The translations under genes were made by a program, and so were the position numbers. DNA of 64,000 nucleotides from Paracrocinitomix sp040880585 (lineage in GTDB: Bacteria > Bacteroidota > Bacteroidia > Flavobacteriales_D > Crocinitomicaceae): assembly GCA_040880585.1 (NCBI GenBank), contig JBBDID010000019.1, forward strand, positions 62,001 through 126,000, read 5' to 3'. This document shows, in pieces, positions 63,506-64,000 of the stretch. The notes below the pieces were generated by a model. The model was not told the DNA's origin. It ran no database searches and worked only from the letters and a program-made list of their open reading frames with translations. Within the stretch, counting starts at the first letter, position 1. Every line of letters starts with the position of its first letter.

Positions 63506-63613
63506 ATTATTGTCCGGTGAAAATTTAAAAAGCTAGAAATGATAACCGTCCCTGGCGATCCTTTTCCCCTTTCCGTCTAAGACGGATGTAGGATCGCTTG
63601 ATAACACTAAGGC
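63506..63613. repeat. Dispersed repeat, copy B
   Basis: Same family as 33992-34090: attattgtccggtg, a hairpin ccgtctaagacgg, and cttgataacactaaggcaa. The rest of 63450-63700 holds no gene I can support. Confidence 0.65.
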
Positions 63614-63700
63614 AACTGTCAGTATTGACTTATTGGAAGTCTAACTTTATTTCCCCGGACATCAATAATACTAAATAGTTTTTCATGGGGATCAATAATG

Positions 63701-64000
63701 TTATTGATTTTGCATATGACTAGCAAGTGTGGGGAAACAGTTATAGAGAATTTCTTTATTGTCTTCATCCCAATCCAGTGTGTTGATGGCTTCTTTCATC
63801 AGTCGTAACCACTCATTTTTTGCAGTTTCATCTATAGGATGAGGAAGATGGCGCATTCGCATTTTGGGATTTCCATATTTTTCAAAATAACGTTGAGGGC
63901 CTCCAAGAAATTGAGTCAGAAAACAAAATTGTTTGTCTTTAATGACGTCTTTATCAGTTTGATTAAATAAGGGACCAATCACTTCACTTTGAAAAACGCG
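63701..64000 (-). CDS. Truncated haemoglobin, group II (5' end outside window)
   Basis: At least 99 residues are visible; the frame is still open at the edge. Conserved group-II sequence: FLTQFLGGPQRYFEKYGNPKMRMRH, including the H of the proximal region, and ETAKNEWLRLMKEAI. It would bind haem and O2 or NO. The apparent GTG at 63980-63982 is probably an internal Val codon. Confidence 0.85.
   Translation of the reverse strand, partial: RVFQSEVIGPLFNQTDKDVIKDKQFCFLTQFLGGPQRYFEKYGNPKMRMRHLPHPIDETAKNEWLRLMKEAINTLDWDEDNKEILYNCFPTLASHMQNQ

Overview
The window looks like a piece of a Bacteroidota chromosome, most likely order Flavobacteriales. The reasons are promoter-like TAnnTTTG boxes in front of rplM, the tRNA, the B12 riboswitch and rnpB; several proteins with type IX secretion (T9SS) C-terminal sorting domains; TonB receptors with carboxypeptidase-like N-terminal domains; SCxx-type lipoproteins; a Bacteroidota-type GGGP synthase; a monomeric isocitrate dehydrogenase; and a large type II-C Cas9. 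Three runs of exactly 100 N (13429-13528, 30713-30812, 47173-47272) are scaffold gaps. Each falls inside a repeat, so the true length there is unknown.

Layout. 1-6.4 kb: a long amidophosphoribosyltransferase, then the translation cluster rplM-rpsI-rpsB-tsf-pyrH-frr. 6.4-12.9 kb: an OmpR-type regulator, folK, an OmpA/TPR lipoprotein, tRNA-Leu(CAA), GGGP synthase, a phosphopantetheinyl transferase and ahcY. 12.9-23.6 kb: a duplicated intergenic block with a gap, a degenerate Rieske-like lipoprotein, and a TonB receptor / giant secreted protein / PorV-like barrel trio. 23.6-30.1 kb: greA, HIT, ruvC, sixA-like, and an ECF-sigma operon ending in a T9SS protein. 30.1-31.4 kb: heptad-repeat DNA leading into RNase P RNA. 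31.4-35.4 kb: small conserved genes (trmB, an alkyltransferase-like protein) among MITE-like inverted-repeat elements and a cassette-like membrane gene. 35.5-41.2 kb: a cobalamin riboswitch followed by a B12-capture operon (DUF4465 T9SS protein, BtuB-like receptor, BtuG-like propeller lipoprotein, second T9SS protein).

41.2-50.8 kb is a type II-C CRISPR-Cas locus and the most interesting part. Upstream of the 1534-aa cas9 are two tracrRNA-like genes on the minus strand, each directly in front of a Cas9 start: the first precedes a 28-codon Cas9 stub, the second precedes intact cas9. A REP-associated tyrosine transposase (RAYT) with flanking and internal REP palindromes sits between cas9 and cas1. 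After cas1-cas2 comes an array of 31 repeats and 30 spacers, two of which are the same except for one base. Anti-repeat pairing says crRNAs are read from the minus strand, yet the upstream end of the array abuts the stop codon of a DUF5686 gene and leaves no room for a leader.

50.8-64 kb: the DUF5686 outer-membrane protein, an RHH/MazF toxin-antitoxin pair, queA, ispD, icd, a lipoprotein, a T9SS protein, a WG-repeat protein, a DUF922-type putative protease and a truncated haemoglobin cut by the window edge. All calls come from reading the sequence by eye; no database search was run.
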